The notes under the pieces are model-generated. The model ran no database searches. It had not been told where the DNA came from and was given only the letters and a program-made list of their open reading frames with translations. The position numbers and the translations under genes are program-made. 64,000 nucleotides of DNA from Panopea generosa (Eukaryota > Mollusca > Bivalvia > Adapedonta > Hiatellidae), in NCBI GenBank assembly GCA_029582155.1, contig CM055895.1:51116250-51180249 (forward strand). The letters are read 5' to 3'. How positions within the stretch are numbered: the first letter of the stretch is position 1; each line of letters starts with the position of its first letter. Positions 33,870 to 46,469 of this stretch are shown piece by piece.

Positions 33870-36800
33870 TGCGAAAATGACCGTTACAAAACGAGCTGAT
33901 ATATCTTTATGGACTCGAATTTATGCATATTGATACTATTAATACAAAGCTGAACTCATAGCTATTCATAGTATCCTGTTTTATACATAGGGCTGCGTTT
34001 CCCTTTAAAGTAAAATAAAACTACTTAAAATAACAGATTTTCCCACTCCCGCCCAAATTAAAATCCCGCCCGAGCCTAAATTCCAGACCCTTCTTAACCA
34101 TGACTGAGCTGTTCGTGTGCACTGGAGAGAGTGACGCTAACGTTCCTTCGCTCTCGCTTAAATACTCCACGGACAGATCCGAAACAAGATAAAGTAACAA
34201 ATAAAAACAAGTTTTAACATTCCAATTTTACACAAGTTGCTTATATTATGAAACACTCATTCACAGTAATATTCAATAAAAATGAATCAATTTCAAAATT
34301 AATATAAATACACCGTTAAAATTCGGATATTTCTAACATCGGCACTGCCCGTTAATCATCGGGAGACTCCGTATTTTCAACGGTTCTAGTTCCAAAATGA
34401 GGTTGTCAACACAATAATTGTCGCCGACACCCTGTGGAGTGCAAAATCCTTAATTAAGTACAATTGGAAAGATAACTGGAAATATTTGACTTGTATGGAT
34501 ATATGATGCATACTCAGTTCTTTATACAAACCGACTTTAAACGGAATAGAAGTAAATTAATGGACTTCTGATCGATTAAAGATTGGGATTCGCCAAGCAA
34601 TACAACAGGTCATCAACATCGTAAATTCCACTGACGTTTTCTGTGACGTATTGACCTCATGTGATATCGTCATACTGTAAATAAACACTGGCTACATCTA
34701 AAATCAATATCTGTGAATGAATTGGTGGAACATAGTGTTTCACGAAAATCTTTTTTTTTCCTGCACAGGAGCAGTGTGAAATATTATCTAAACGTGAATT
34801 ATGACCATGAACTCATTATAAGTACTAAAACTGCGCATAATATCATAATGCTCGTAAATATATATATATACGTGTATTGTATGGAAGTCAGAGGATGTCA
34901 ATAACGGATTAAACAATTGAAAGTATTTATGGGGAGGTGGGGGGACCATTAGTGAATAAAAAATTCACTTCATAACGACACAGATACAGTGTAGTGATAT
35001 TTGGTCCATTGGGGTTAAGGAGCTCATTTAATATTATTCTGAAATAGGCAACCACTTGAGTAGTTTATACAAATATATTTTACCCCAACCAGCTGAAGTA
35101 AGCTCAGAGAGCCTTTATGAATCTTTCTCAAGGACAGAGTGGTATTTTGAGAGGCATCATATTGAGCCTAGGGCCTAGCCCGCTAGCTCTGGTGTAAGAT
35201 GTCAACACACTCTCCACACTTACTTGCTGCGATGTGACCATAAAATTTCCCCACATTATGTTTCAGTGTTTTTATTATTTCTTGTCCTTTGGAAACACAT
35301 CACTCATCTGATGTTGCTCGATAGAAGAACACCGCATAAGCTGGTGCTAGGAAACATGGATGTTGTTACACATTTAATTACTTCCATGAACAGATTAAAA
35401 AAATTAAAGTGTACTATTTACTTTATTTAATTGTATTGTAAAATATACAAGGGATCTTTTAATCTAACATTTTTCTTAATACATTAAATGATTAACTGGT
35501 TTATGCTATGATGATTATCGTACCATTGTATAATGGTGATAAGAACACAATACTATATTACACACTTAATGACAAACAATGGTATACTGACCAATGACCA
35601 ATACTGAAAATAACAGAAATACAGAAAAAAAACCACAACAAAACAACATCCTTCTAAGATTCCATTAGAGCGCATCGAGGCGATTTAAGTGTAGAATATA
35701 CACAAGACAAGATATAAGGCAATACACTTCACTGAGTAAGTCAGACACCGCTGATGAAACTATCAAATCACGTGGGATGTCTGTAAGCAGATTCAATCAA
35801 TCAAGTCAATACAAAAATAATTGACCATATTTCTTTGCTGTTAGAATTAATATAGCCAAGATGGCATTTTGTGTGTGTACACTAAGCAGACATTTAACCA
35901 TGTGGGAAATTAGAAACATAGTGTACAATTTGGCACGGCCTAATGACTCCTTTATACCTGAAGCATCATATTTTACTCGGTCTGATCATATTCCGCATAC
36001 AAAATCTGACATTGTCGTGACTGATCTGGAGGCGACAGATTCATATCTTAAATCAGACTGCTTCCACATGACGGGTTTATTACAATGTTGCTACAACGCT
36101 ATTTACGTTTTCAGAATTAATAAAATGTCAATAATTGTGCAATGGATGGAAGGACTCAGCAATGATTGTTAGTTCCTACTTAAGCATTCAACGGACGGAG
36201 GGTCTGTTTTTTTTTGTCCTTATCTCCTTCTGCTTTGGCCCCAGCAAAGTTACCGTTTACATTTTCGTTTTTATACTATTTCGTCTAATGATATAGACGA
36301 CGAGGGAATATTTTGGTTGTGTCGACCAGTTCTAAGCCGCCCCCCCCCCCCACCCCCAGCGACGTGTTTTTATTATTGATCGTCCCAAGTCGGTAGCCCC
36401 CGTTGTCGCGTTTTATCTATGTTTGTAAAGTACTTATTTTATTCAATATATTCACTGTATTCTTACTGCTCGTTGATTATTTCATTTACATTTCCAAGGA
36501 GTATGCTGTGGATTTGAATAATCTATTTAAACACCGGTTAAAACAATTGTGAGAGACGCTATTTTCTTTTATTACTCTAACAGAAGCAAACAGTGTCTCA
36601 CGAACAATTACCAATTTCAATAGATCATGTGTCAATGACACTTTCAGTTCTTATTTGTTTGGTTGTCTATACTTTGCTGTGATGTGAGCATTATTGTTTT
36701 AAGTTGTGGCAACAGCCGGGTGAAGAGCGAGTATGTGGTTTCGAGATTGTTTTCAAGACTATATGGCTTAGCGTTATTGCTATATATGTGTAGCATATCT

Positions 36801-37712
36801 TTATACGTATTCAAAAAATGAGTTCTGTGAATAGTGTTCCTATTGATTTATTACCAAAGTCACAATGTTAATTACATAATTTTTATCTATAATTGTCATC
36901 GTTAACATCTGTCTATATGAAAATAAATATAATTGTAAATTATGTCCATATCTCTATTTCTAATCGTATTTTCCAACGGCAATTACACGCATCGTTCTTC
37001 TAATAATAGGAATGGCAGAACAACCTCACAGTATCAACTTTATCAAAGCTGAAACAAGATAAAACGGTTAGGTTTGACAGCTTGAGCTTTACATTTTGAT
37101 TGAAAAAGATAAATGTTTTCGGTTGCATGAAAACCAAAAGACATCGATTAAACTTAAAATATTCAAACTAACAATTACATACATTTAAATTTTCTAAATC
37201 CATCAAAATAGCAACATGTGTTTGACTCAAACTGATGTTCTTCCTTAACCTTTATAGTAAGTTCAATATCACAAAAGATAACAAGATCAAAATTATTTAC
37301 AATAAACAGAAATAAATTTCTCACAGCATGTTATGTCGAAAGAGACCCAAACCAGCCTTTTCTTTTCCTTAAAAAAATTACAACTATTCACGTCAACGGA
37401 TGCAATAAGGATGCAATTAGGATACAAAATACTCAAACAAAACAGTCAGTATAGATGAGAATATCGGACGAATAGCACGGGCACTTGTTCTAATTTATTT
37501 TAATGAAGAAAGATGACATGTCGTTATACTAAAGTCTCAAGCTCATGTGGACTATATAAGTGACACATCGAGAATCGAATTGGTTGATGGAAATTGACAT
37601 GGCATGATGATGATGTCTGTGTGAGGTGAACTTAGAGTCATTTGCCAGAGAAAAAATCTACATTCCAGACCTATTGATATGATAACGCATGCTTTAACAT
37701 TCTAAAAAAAAT
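33870..37712. other. No recognisable gene
   Basis: AT-rich, with a C12 tract at 36,340-36,351. ORFs at 34,713-34,904, 35,224-35,430 and 35,861-36,172 (plus) match no family I know and lack codon or splice support. Confidence 0.45.
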
Positions 37713-37731
37713 CCCCCCCCCCCCCCCCCCC
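37713..37731. repeat. Poly-C tract (19 C)
   Basis: Uninterrupted run of cytosines preceded by A8. It may mark a sequencing or assembly weak point, or an i-motif/G4-capable site. Confidence 0.95.
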
Positions 37732-37734
37732 AAG

Positions 37735-39147
37735 ATGTTCGTGAGGTTTTATCATAATTTTTTCATTATGTTTCGCCCCATTGGTGCAAAGAGATACAAA
37801 GTGCCTTCTTATTTCATGTATACTTGATACCTTATTGCTCCAATGAGAAGATTTATCCCAAAGGGTGATACATGTACCAAATAAAGAAACATTTCAGGTT
37901 CTCATATTGGTATCAATTATGTATCACATGTTACTGTTAATGACATCATTAATATTATATGGTTTCTTCGGCGAAATAGTGAGCACTTCCGGCTTTCATT
38001 ACCTTCCTCCCAAGTTCTGAAACGTCATTTAAGTCTTAGTTAGACTTATTGTAGTGTAAAAACCACAACAATACTATACGCTATAATCACAAAATGCCTT
38101 ATATTTACTATGAACGATCTTTGAAATAATGAATGAAATAGAATCTCAGGATACGGAAAGGTAAACGGAATAGCATTTTGCCAGCATTATGAACCGACGT
38201 ATTACCAATTGATTTGCGTTCAGACAGTGAAATCGCATAAACTGTTATATACTTCTCAGCACTTTGATATTTCGTCTAGGGATTGTCCCAAAGGTCAAAG
38301 TACCAATGCTTGATTTCCGACGGTATCCACTTTCAGCTGGGTGCCAACCCAAAAATGCGAAGTACTTCTCCATGAAAATCAATGCACGTTAAAAGAAGTT
38401 CAACATATTCAACTCTCAGATCATACTAAACTGCATTTAAAATCTTAAAGATCAGAAATTTTTAGCAAAAAAGATCACAAACTAATCATAAATGAGTTAA
38501 AGGAATTTATATTTAAATGAACCATGATATATATTCTACATAATATTAACAATTATCAATACATAAAAATACAATTAACATTTTTATTCCTTTTATAATT
38601 CAAATAAAAACTGTGTATTTATTATGCTCCTAACCTACTTCTACACCTGGCCATATGCAGCTCCAGGTCTTCAGCGCTCAAAGCGTTTTGATTCTTTTAT
38701 TGCCACGAAAGCGATATCATGCTAGCCTTTCGCCAAATTTATGGGCCAATGTCATCAATATATTTCAATCATGCATCTAGGTTCTTTTACACTATAACCT
38801 ATGTATATGATATTAATTTGCAATCAAATGTTAGCAAATATTTATCATGCTGAGGTTCAGTTCAACAAAACTTCTTCACCTGCATAACTTTACCTACATT
38901 TTACTATTGATAACGGTTTTAAAAAGTTGTGCAAAACATATAACAAAAGAGATGATCTTGATGTTGATATCGTTACTCTTCTATATTTAGATGGGAATAT
39001 TCTCTATCTACCCCATATGGTGTTTGAAACAAGGCTATCATTATCTGAAATATGTCCTTAACTCTAAATACGAGTATACAACATCATTTCCAACATTGGC
39101 TGGTTTTATCTGACATTTATGGCGACGTCATGTTCAACCATCGTTAA
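37735..39147. other. No recognisable gene
   Basis: AT-rich. Nothing is supported here. Confidence 0.45.
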
Positions 39148-39184
39148 TTCCCCTAACTCTCCCAAATCTCAAAAGATACCAAAA
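39148..39184 (-). repeat. Split direct repeat B2, 3' end of the element
   Basis: Partner of B1. Together with A2 lying between the two copies, it gives the B1-A2-B2 order. Confidence 0.62.
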
Positions 39185-39253
39185 CAAATACAATGGAATT
39201 CTTGGTTTATCTGAAAAGACATTCTGGCAAAAAAAAAAGGTTCGTAGACACCT

Positions 39254-39375
39254 ACGTCCTTCACTGGATGACTATTCAGTGCTCGCTGACTGCCCACAGT
39301 GACCAATCGTCACATGATCATATAAACAAGTGAGATTTAACCAATCAGGTGGCAATTATTTCCCGTCTAATTCAC
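39254..39375 (-). repeat. Split direct repeat A2 of the DIRS-type element
   Basis: Near-identical to 43,279-43,400. Shared text includes GACTATTCAGTGCTCGCTGA, CTGCCCACAGTGAC and ACAAGTGAGATTTAACCAAT. Confidence 0.92.
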
Positions 39376-39400
39376 TTCATTCAAACGACATGAATTATAT

Positions 39401-39438
39401 TTCCCCGAACTCTCCGAAACTCAAATAATACCCAAAAG
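39401..39438 (-). repeat. Split direct repeat B1
   Basis: Similar to 39,148-39,184 (B2), with blocks AACTCTCC, CTCAAA and ATACC in order. It is short and diverged, so confidence is moderate. Confidence 0.65.
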
Positions 39439-39539
39439 AACCCATTTGCAATATAGTGATTGGACTTAGCTAAATGTCAAAGAACGGGGGAAAATTCTTT
39501 TCAAACTCCAACTAGAGTGTAAAACTGTCGCAACAATAT

Positions 39540-40226
39540 AGATGTCTTTCTAGAAAAGAATCTGTAATATAACCATCTTTGGCCTTCTAACTAGACCATC
39601 TACCATGTCTTTTGTATAATCGATCTTAGTTGCAGATGTAACTCCACCTGCTCTTAAAGAATGTAAACCATATTTAGATATATGTAGTGCAAGTTCTTGC
39701 TATCAAAACCAAAGCTCCATCTCTGTACTGGTCAGTCTTACTAGATTTCATGAAAATACTAAGACAAGATGAACCAAACACAATATCAGAACGCTCAATA
39801 TTCAAAAGTTCTCGACTCTTCAAGAAGCCTGTATATGCTATCAAGCATGCACATATTGTTCTTTAAATTTTTCACATTTCCTTCTACAAACAAGCTATTA
39901 AACATATGTTGTAACATTGTATTATATTCTTTCTTAATAACCTATTTCGCTAATCTCCTCTTCGAAGCTTCAAGAATGTTTTTAACTTATGTTGATTCTG
40001 TTGGTGATTTTAGTTCATATAACACGTGAATAAACTTAACACCGTGAAATGTTTTAATCACAGGACTAGGCGAATTAGCCATTTGAACAAAAGAAGACAA
40101 GTATATAGCAAAATTTAAAGCCTTTGCCGGCAAGATGTCCTCTTCACCCAAGGAATTATTTGATGCCCACATCTTCCAACGATTGAATGCATTGTAATAA
40201 AAATTGATGGTTGACTGCCCGAGCAC
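39540..40226 (-). pseudogene. Tyrosine recombinase of the DIRS-type element
   Basis: The N-terminal core-binding domain is open from 40,226 to 39,987 (STINFYYNAFNRWKMWA, KALNFAIYLSSF). A stop follows, then ASKRRLAK-VIKKE text. The catalytic domain resumes at 39,838-39,674 in one frame (AYTGFLKSRELLNIERSDIV, SKTDQYRDGA). After a shift it has the box II motif GLHSLRAGG (39,644-39,670), then in another frame KRHGRW (box III-like), and AKDGYITDS with the catalytic Tyr at about 39,570. The position where relatives usually have the box I Arg (GFLR or GFFR) reads Lys here. At least three shifts and two stops make it non-functional. It would act in integrating the circular DNA copy. Confidence 0.86.
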
Positions 40227-40943
40227 CAGCCAGTAGTTCTCGGATCAAGGCAACCTTGTAAGCAAGCGCATCGGGTAGCTCATCAATCTCCTCTGAGTAG
40301 CACTAAAAAATTAGATGTGTATAAAAAATCAAATAACACAATTTTATATAAATAGTTCCAACATAATACAAATTATAACCAGTTTGCTTAATTGAATTCA
40401 CATGTTTTCTACTATCCATCAGATGAAATTGAGAAAATGTACCATCCATCTTGTGATTCAAAACCTTAAATCACTACACATATATATTCTTCATTACGAA
40501 TACATGTTTTCTAATGATTCATCAACCAAGACGGGCACCATGCAACATCCGTCTAGCAAATTGTAAAGGCAGCTACATCCCAATTTAAATTTCCATTTAT
40601 TTGCCTATATAGAACTGTATCTTTAAAGCAGCTAACATTCTTAACTTTAAATCTTCATTCCTAAACAAACCACTGTCGTTTTTACATGCAACCTAAAATT
40701 TCTTTTTAACTGGTTAATCAAACCAGTCTTTTACATTTTCTATAAAAGAATTGCCCCGCCGCAACAATGGTCAATAGTTTGCAGATTTCCGTAATGGTAT
40801 TATCAATACACCGGCTGCGCTGTCATGATCCATCTTACTTAATACTCTTGTAACAAATATAACTGGTGGCACAAAAAGCCAGAACTTATCACCCAATCTA
40901 CTGATAATACGTTAAAACCATAACAAGCTTCATTCAAAGAGTT

Positions 40944-41500
40944 TCAACATGGCATTATGGTTGGAAGCAGAACAATCAACTTCCATTTGACCATATTCAC
41001 AAGCAAATGATATAATTGACTATCTATTCTCCAATCATCTTTCTCTATAATCTTTGACAAATGATCTGCTTTGTCATTCAATTCGCTTGGAATCCATTCC
41101 ATTAAAAGTGAAATGGAATTTCTTACAAAAAACATATGAATCTCTTATGCCATATCTTGTAATTCACGTTTCTTTGACCCCTTTTCTACAATAATACAGA
41201 CACCTTGGTTATCTGAAAACTATTCAACTTTGTTACACGCCAATACATGTACTCAATACAATATTATCCTGTACACAGCAGTTAGTTATCTCAAAGTTGA
41301 AGATTTAACCATTTGTTCAACACTCCATATGCCGAGAGCTGTCCCTTTAACCGTGTTTACTTCATATCCTGAATAACCTGTACAACTTGCATCACTGTAA
41401 CTACTTTTGTTCAATATTCTTGGTTTGCTAAATTCCTGATATTGATACTGTCTAAATTTTCTTTCCAAAACAAAAGTTGTTCAATGCTCTCATAGGACTA
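40944..41500 (-). pseudogene. RNase H domain of the DIRS-type element
   Basis: YSDASCTGYSGYE with GIWSVEQMVKSSTLR (41,286-41,468) carries the first RNase H acidic motif (SDAS). A FSDNQG-like segment follows near 41,215, and MEWIPSELNDKADHLSKI with DDWRID (40,944-41,135) is the final RNase H motif (ADHLS). It directly follows the RT domain, as in DIRS elements. Frames are broken between the pieces. Confidence 0.85.
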
Positions 41501-41639
41501 TTTGATATAAGACCCCCATATAATAGCCATTGACATATCTATACTCAAATATCTGGTCATAAATTGTGATTTTTCCATCTGTCCTACAAAACTTTCATTT
41601 TTTTTAACGTGAACACGTGAATTTTTATATCTATCTTAA

Positions 41640-42420
41640 TTTCTTTCAATATGACCTTACTTTTATCAACCTGTCTACGTTGGATAGACAAAGGAAAACT
41701 GAATCAATGTTGGCCCCTAGAAATTCTAATAGCTGAACAGACAATCAACATGTTGTCTCTATATTTTGAACAAATCCAGACAATATCAAGTCATTCTTAA
41801 AAGACAGTGCCATTTCTAAACATAAATGATCTTTCGAATTACAAACAAATCCGTCATAAAAGAACTAACTACATTCTTTCCCTCTCCACGCCATTTAGCA
41901 ATTAATGGACGAGTAATCTTGCTAAAAATAAACCGTGCTGATCTGAGCCCAAAAGGCAAAACTAAAAAATTGTAAAAGACATTTATCCCCCTATCGTTTA
42001 CCCATGAAAAACCCAAATACTCAGTATGGGGTGTAAAAATCGAAATATAGTGTTAAGCTGAATGAATATCAAATTTGAATATAAAACAATTTGGTTGAAG
42101 GTATTCACGCACTATTTCAAATCTTCATATTTGACAGACCGTTTCCACAAGTGCATATTTACATGTTTCAAATCTAGGATTAACCGTTCTTTCAATTATT
42201 TGCACAAGAACTGTTAAAACTGCCGGTGCTTTCACACATTAAGAAATCAATTTTCTGTTTATTAAATCATTTATAGCTAAAAAAAATTGGTTTTTAAACA
42301 AACACTGGAAGGTAACGTAACAAAAGGTATTTATACCCATTTATAATAGTGTCTAAAATTTAATCGTTCGTACCAGTAGATTCCAAGAAGCCAATCTGTT
42401 TTTGATCGGTCTTTAACTAT
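41640..42420 (-). pseudogene. Reverse transcriptase domain of the DIRS-type element
   Basis: In several frames the minus strand gives, in order, INGYKYPF (about 42,330), AINDLINRKLI (about 42,270), a VNPRFETC segment (about 42,170), CFIFKFDIHSA then YLGFSWVND (about 42,080-42,000), and YNFLVLPFGLRSARFIFSKI followed by TRPLIAKWRGEG (41,900-41,980). The usual catalytic YLDDG region appears as FFYDGFV near 41,850-41,870, with one acidic residue in place of the pair. Text after it (LSGFVQN, EFLGANIDS) matches the region following the catalytic box. The family is clear; activity is excluded by the stops. Confidence 0.85.
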
Positions 42421-42522
42421 GATCTGTTTCTGACCTTGCCGATATTCGCAAAAATCTTCAGTGATTTATCATCGTCACCGTTACTAAATATAGAATTATA
42501 CTCATCTTTTAATGGGCTGCTT

Positions 42523-43249
42523 TCAATTTTTAGCGAATGTTAGTTCGCTTGTCTGGTTGTATCTTGGCATGATTCTTGAAATGTGTGAATTCTCCGCAAG
42601 CAAAGCAGCAACCGGTGTTTCTCTTATTTGCTGTGAAGCCACGAAAAGTACTGGCCGAGTTCCCGAACGGTGTTTCATAAGCTGACCCTCAAATGAAATG
42701 AAGTTCTCCGATTCAGTATTATGACGAAGCCCTGCAAAGGTACTGGTAGGCACATATTGGGATTTTGACGTTTTGTTGGAAATATACAATTTTCTTTTCC
42801 TTAAGGCTCAGTTCTCTGCCTTGTAAATCTTTGTTTCGTCAACACTATCACTAGCAACAGGATTCGACTCGTAAAGCCTTACGGTCTCAAATCCAAACTT
42901 CGAGGAGTCGGCAGTTCTAATGAGTTTATTACGCTTTTTGGTCTTAGCTTCACACTCTTTCATTAATTCTTGAGCGTAGTCTGTCTTTCCATTCGCTTAT
43001 TCCCAAAAGGCCTGGGTACAATTCTCTGGTAGTTTGGAGTTGAAATTAAATTGAATTTCATTACATTTTCATTTTCGACACTAATTCCCTTTCTTTCAGT
43101 TTTTTTACCTCAGAAGAAACGAACAAACTGTTTCCTTTCACATTGTCTCTTAACGAGTCTCAGTCCCTCTTTCTGCTAACGTAGTTCTTCCAAAACCAAG
43201 CGCAATGTTCGACTGCATTCGCCACGTGTTCTAGTTGTGCGGAATCCAT
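42523..43249 (-). pseudogene. Gag-like ORF1 of the DIRS-type element
   Basis: ATG at 43,249 (minus) opens MDSAQLEHVANAVEHC. A stop follows after about 28 codons and the frame changes several times. The middle holds KTKKRNKLIRTADSSKFGFE and PVASDSVDETKIYKAEN, closely resembling the RNKLIRIADRS and LASDSDDEKR-KAE signature of animal DIRS ORF1. The C-terminal part (open 42,523-42,789) contains, in a shifted frame, CCFACGEFTHFKNHAK, a zinc-knuckle-like C-x2-C-x4-H. ORF1 is thought to act as the nucleocapsid-like RNA-binding protein. Confidence 0.8.
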
Positions 43250-43278
43250 CAAACAAAAATAAGGTTCATAGTTGTATA

Positions 43279-43400
43279 ATGTCCTTCGCAGAATGACTAT
43301 TCAGTGCTCGCTGACTGCCCACAGTGACTAATTGTCACATGACCATATAAACAAGTGAGATTTAACCAATCAGCGGAAATTATTTCTCGCCTAATTCACT
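43279..43400 (-). repeat. Split direct repeat A1, 5' end of the element
   Basis: Direct partner of 39,254-39,375. It is followed on the plus strand by a second short copy of TTATTTCTCGCCTAA (43,399-43,413). Confidence 0.92.
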
Positions 43401-43413
43401 TATTTCTCGCCTA

Positions 43414-44611
43414 AATCCTTTTTTACAGTTGTTTATCACGCTTTTCTCTATAATTATCCGACGACCGGATTGATTGAATACTCAAGTATTGATAATTCGT
43501 CCTAAAGTCCCATTTCATATTTGTCATTGTCTTCGTCTTGTCATACCGTTAATTTTGCCTTTCTTCCCTGTCATCAAGTACATATGCGTACAACATCAGT
43601 AACTGTTGCTTTTATTCCTTCATTTATATTTATCAAATGATTTTTGTGTTTTAGACTACATATACGAAAGAGATGTCGCCTTTGTAAGATAACATTATAT
43701 CAGGGCTACATCTATTTACACTGTTTCATTTGCTTATGTGACGACATGGGAAAGATTGAAGTCGGATGCACTCATTATATGATCTCAGGTTCCCAGTGTC
43801 AGTTTTGATATTGACCATTCCAATACGGCGATCTCTCTCATCATTTCTTGTGAATTATTGTATGTGTCTTTTATATAATTGTTATTTTTAGTAATATTAT
43901 ATCAATTGATTGTGTATTCGCTGTTGTTGTTGTTGTTTCTTTTGAATTGTACGTCTCATATATTTTCTGTTTTTTGTCGTCCTAAATATTTGATTGTAAT
44001 ATATTCATAAGGTCGACTTTTGCAAATTTATTATTTCTGAGCTTTAGTAGACAAAAGACTACGATTTTATACAGAGCAAATCACATTTAGAATAAATGGT
44101 TACGGAATGCGACTTGATTATATTTTCATGGCAAAATCCAATGCCTATGACAACAACGTCTTAAGATGTGTTGAGGCAATGCTGTCTTCTATTTGCAGTT
44201 ACATATTTTGTTCTCCTTTCCGTCAAGTTGATTTGACTAAATTGTCATCAGAATAGTTCATTTGAATATAAAATAGAGCACCCAGGCTTTTAATGACACT
44301 TGGGAAAAAAACTTGATTATTTGTTATCAGCAATATTCACAAGAATTATTCCCCTATGGATTGTATGCTCAATATCGTATAAACGTGTTTCCTTACAATT
44401 GTTATGTATCTTGGCATGCTTCAACTTGTCAGTTCTTACAAACAAATGATATATAAAAAAACAAATGTATATCAATGGGTATCCGATCCATCATAAATTG
44501 GTACTTGATAATCGAAACATTGTTGCACTTACATGACAAAGATATTTACAAAATATGAAATACATAATAGTATAAGGCAATAAGGTGCACTCTGTCAGAA
44601 ACTGTAATATA
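43414..44611. other. No recognisable gene
   Basis: AT-rich spacer between the DIRS-type element and the 78-bp array. It includes a short (GTT)n run near 43,921-43,936. Confidence 0.45.
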
Positions 44612-46467
44612 CCACGCATCCTAGAGAGTCATATTGTCATATACTACTATCTTACATGTCATGTTGTCAAATATAACTATCCAGTATATCATCACGCTCC
44701 AGAGTGTCATACTGTCATAATTATATAAGCCTCTAACATGTCATGCTGTCAAATATCACTATCCACTATGACATAACGCTCCAGAGTTTCATACTGTCAT
44801 ATATCCATCTCTATGATGTCATGTTGTCATATATCACTATCCACTGTGACATAATGCTCCAGAGTGTCATCATGTCATACACCATCTCTAGCATTCCATG
44901 TTGTCATATTTTCATGTATAACTATACAATATGACATAACGTTTCAGAGTGTAATACTGTCATATATCCGTCTCTACCATGTCATGTTCTCATATATCGA
45001 TATCAAGCATGTCATGTTGTCATATATCACTATCCACGATGACATTACTCTTCAGAGTGCCATACTGTCATATATCCATCTCTATCATATCATGTTTTCA
45101 TATATCAGTATCCACTATGACATAACGCTCTAGTGTATCATACTCTCATATATCAATCTCTACCATATCATGTTGTCATATATCACTATCCACTAAGACA
45201 TAACACTCAAGAGTATCATACTGGTCATATATCCATCTGTACAATATCATGTTGTCATATATCACTATCCAATATGACATAACGCTCCAGAGTATCATAC
45301 TGTCATAGAATTATCTCTACCATGTCATGTTGTCATAGATCACTATCCACTATGACATTACACTCCCAAGTACCATACTGTCATAGATCCATCTCTATCA
45401 TGTCATGTGGTCATATATCACTATCCACTATGACATAACGCCCCAGAGTATCATACTGTCATATATCCATCTCTACCATGTCATGTTGTCATATATCACT
45501 TTCCATTTTGACACAAAACGCTCTAGAGTATCATACTTATATATCCATCTCCACCATATCATGTTGTCATACGTGTATATCACTATCCACTATGACATAG
45601 CGCTGCAGAGTATCATATTGTCATATATCCATCTCTGCCATGTCATGTTGTCATATCACTTTCCACTATGACATAACGCTCCATAGTATCATACTGTCAT
45701 ATATCCATCTCTACCGTGTCATGTTGTCATATATCACTATCTAGTAAGACATAATGTTCCAGAATATCATACTGTCATATATCCATATTTACCATGTCAT
45801 GTTGTCATATATCACTATCCACAATGACATAATGCCCAAGAGTATCATACTGTCATATATCCATCTCTACCATGTCATGTTGTCATGTATAACTATCCAC
45901 TATGACATAACGCTCTAGAGTATCATACTGTCATATATCCATCTCTACCATGTCATGTTGTCATGTATAACTGTCCACTATGACATAACAACCCCGAATA
46001 TCATACTGTCATAGATCCATCCCTACCATGTCATGTTGTATTATACTGTCATATATCCATCTTTACCATATCATGTTGTCATAATTCACTATTCACTATG
46101 ACATTACTCTTCAGAGTGTCATACTGTCATATATCCATCTCTACCATATCATGTTGTCATATATCACTATTCACTATGACATAACGCTCTAGTGTATCAT
46201 ACTGTCATATATCCATCTGTATCATATCATGTTGTCATAAATCACTATTCACTATGAAATAACGCTCTAGTGTATGATACTGCTATATATCCATCTTTAC
46301 CATATCATGTTGTCATAAATCACTATTCACTATGACATAACGCTTTAGAGTATCATACTGTCATGTATCCATCTCTACCATATTATGTTGTCATATATCA
46401 CTATTCACTATGACATAACGCTCTAGTGTATCATGCTGTCATATATCCATCTCTACCATATCATGTT
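44612..46467. repeat. 78-bp satellite-like tandem array, about 24 copies
   Basis: The unit is CATATATCCATCTCTACCAT, GTCATGTTGTCATATATCAC, TATCCACTATGACATAACGC, TCCAGAGTATCATACTGT. Copies are diverged by substitutions, with a few deletions (for example near 46,040). The period is divisible by three, giving repetitive plus-strand frames that are not called as genes. Within the unit TGTCATAT-type words recur, hinting at an older half-unit. Confidence 0.95.
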
Positions 46468-46469
46468 AA

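Larger units (their letters stand above)
39148..43400 (-). mobile_element. DIRS-superfamily retrotransposon with split direct repeats (PAT/Ngaro-like layout), decayed
   Basis: Read on the minus strand, the element runs A1 (43,400-43,279), Gag, reverse transcriptase, RNase H, tyrosine recombinase, B1 (39,438-39,401), A2 (39,375-39,254), B2 (39,184-39,148). A1 and A2 are about 122-bp direct repeats with about nine in ten bases alike. B1 and B2 share about 37 bp (TTCCCCKAACTCTCC then CTCAAA, ATACC). The A1-ORFs-B1-A2-B2 order is the split-direct-repeat layout of PAT- and Ngaro-type YR elements, unlike the inverted repeats of DIRS1. Every ORF carries stops or frameshifts. Such elements integrate by recombination of a circular intermediate, and no target duplication is seen, as expected. 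Confidence 0.88.

Noticed and set aside
35740-35815. Possible SINE tail (AATCAATCAATCAAG) with a CACCGCTGAT word
   Set aside because: Too short and too diverged from the SINEs at 32.1 and 55.3 kb to support.
35861-36172. 103-codon plus-strand ORF
   Set aside because: No family recognised and no supporting context. Length is within what chance gives in 64 kb.
44743-45671. Plus-strand ORFs of 63-89 codons in the 78-bp array
   Set aside because: The same cause: a repeat period divisible by three. Repetitive low-complexity peptides.
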